DNA from: Grifola frondosa
Taxonomy: Eukaryota > Basidiomycota > Agaricomycetes > Polyporales > Grifolaceae
Reading direction: 5' to 3'
Length of the DNA: 15,577 nucleotides
Assembly (NCBI GenBank): GCA_001683735.1
Contig: LUGG01000069.1
Span: 1 to 15,577 of the forward strand
Shown: one piece after another, positions 15,083 through 15,577 of the stretch
How positions within the stretch are numbered: position 1 is the first letter of the stretch
Layout: every line of letters begins with the position of its first letter
Notes under the pieces: model-generated
The model's database searches: none
The model's input: the letters and a program-made list of their open reading frames with translations, nothing else
Told to the model about the DNA's origin: nothing
Program-made: the position numbers and the translations under genes

Positions 15083-15577
15083 GGCTTAGTTTATTAGAGT
15101 GAGCTCAGTAGTCATAACTTTTAATTCAAGCTCACTTTACAGTGCATTCAATATATTACTTCCTTTATTTCACTTAATAATATTTGGGACCTTGTTTGTG
15201 TTCTCGGCTGTTTCCGTCTTGACTACCCAACTTCGCATGAGCAGTCTGAATATCTATCATCAATTTATGGCATTCCGAGATTCTCTTCCATTGGTAAGAT
15301 GTTCAAAGTCCCCGCAACCTAAACTTAATAAGTTGGAACTCAGTGCTGTACCACCATAAATCTTGTATAGATGTCATACTTACATATGTTTCGTAGAAAA
15401 CCAGCTATCACTAAGTAGATTGGCATTTCCAAAAAAATGTTATCTTTATTTTTCAATAAAGTTCAGACTATACTTTATACTCTACATTGACCTTAGGTTA
15501 ATTATATTAATATCTGCATTTGCCTCTAAATGGGGTATAAAAATATAAAATATACTATAAAATATAAAAAAAAAATT
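15083..15577 (-). rRNA. rnl: rnl exon 1 within the window (domain II, about E. coli 740-1075)
   Basis: Minus-strand matches are CCAATCTACTTAGTGATAGC then TGGTTTTCTACGAAA (about 800-825), GGTACAGCACTGAGTTCC (about 890), GACGGAAACAGCC, AAGGTCCCAAA (about 1010-1045) and GAGCTCACT (about 1065). The gene continues beyond the right edge. The 3' border with the L1075 intron is approximate, near 15083. Confidence 0.92.

Larger units (their letters stand above)
4290..15577 (-). rRNA. rnl: Mitochondrial large-subunit rRNA gene, 5'-truncated by the window, eight intervening sequences
   Basis: The gene encodes the 23S-like RNA of the mitochondrial ribosome. Minus-strand landmarks appear in the correct order: GATAGCTGGTTTTC (about E. 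coli 810), GGAAACAGCC (about 1030), AGCTCACT (about 1060), GCTGACATGAGTAACG (about 1280), CCGACACAGGT (about 1620), GTTTACTAAAAACACA (about 1780), AACTATGAGGATCCAAAGG (about 1925), GACGGGAAGACCCTATG (about 2060), GTTTGACTGGGGCGGT (about 2250), GGGATAACAGGCTGATA (about 2450), CGATGTCGACT (2501-2511), GGCTGTTCGCC (about 2550) and the sarcin-ricin loop AGTACGAAAGGATC. The 5' end is right of the window. The 3' end is not precise: helix-like sequence GAGCTAAGATAATC runs to about 4300, and I place the end near 4290 with some tens of bases of uncertainty. Confidence 0.95.

Noticed and set aside
15099..15359. An 86-codon plus-strand open frame
   Set aside because: It is antisense to conserved rnl domain II sequence (GGAAACAGCC, AAGGTCCCAAA) and shows no protein motif.
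15363..15548. A 61-codon plus-strand open frame
   Set aside because: It lies antisense to rnl exon sequence GATAGCTGGTTTTC; a chance open frame.

Overview
This window is a stretch of an AT-rich fungal mitochondrial genome. Everything identified is on the minus strand, so genes read from high to low coordinates. From right to left it holds the 3' two-thirds of the large-subunit rRNA gene (rnl; it enters from the right edge in domain II and ends near 4290), about 1.1 kb of AT-rich spacer, and the cytochrome c oxidase subunit 3 gene (cox3; start near 3143), which runs off the left edge inside an intron. The fungal call rests on the rnl and cox3 sequences, the dense group I introns with LAGLIDADG and GIY-YIG homing endonucleases (HEs) of fungal mitochondrial type, and dispersed GC-rich hairpins. 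The hairpins resemble the double-hairpin elements known from Allomyces and chytrids; placing the organism in an early-diverging lineage is only inference. All tryptophan codons checked are TGG, so a UGA=Trp code is not demonstrated.

rnl is interrupted by eight intervening sequences. By comparison with E. coli 23S (numbering from memory, so approximate) they lie near L1075, L1670, L1950, L2431, L2500, L2511, L2584 and L2609. The last five fall within about 180 nt of mature peptidyl-transferase-centre RNA and leave exons of only 69, 11, 76 and 25 nt. Three introns (L1670, L1950, L2609) are clear paralogues: they share one ribozyme core and one LAGLIDADG ORF that is encoded through the core. L2431 and L2511 carry GIY-YIG ORFs, L2500 and L2584 have no ORF, and L1075 carries the only fully intact endonuclease (326 aa) plus two separate sets of core signatures.

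cox3 has a first exon (3143-2707), an intron with a degraded LAGLIDADG_2-type ORF, a clean 64-codon second exon (1296-1104), and a second intron with a double-motif LAGLIDADG ORF cut by the left edge. Exon 1 and the endonucleases left of about 7.2 kb carry many one-base gaps, mostly in homopolymers; the right half is much cleaner. This looks like uneven sequence quality at least as much as gene decay.

The window is therefore an essential rRNA gene and an essential respiratory gene heavily colonised by self-splicing introns. The intron ORFs are in turn invaded by smaller GC-rich hairpins and by an 8-bp insert, TCCGAAGG, found in two paralogous ORFs. No tRNA gene, promoter or other protein gene could be supported.
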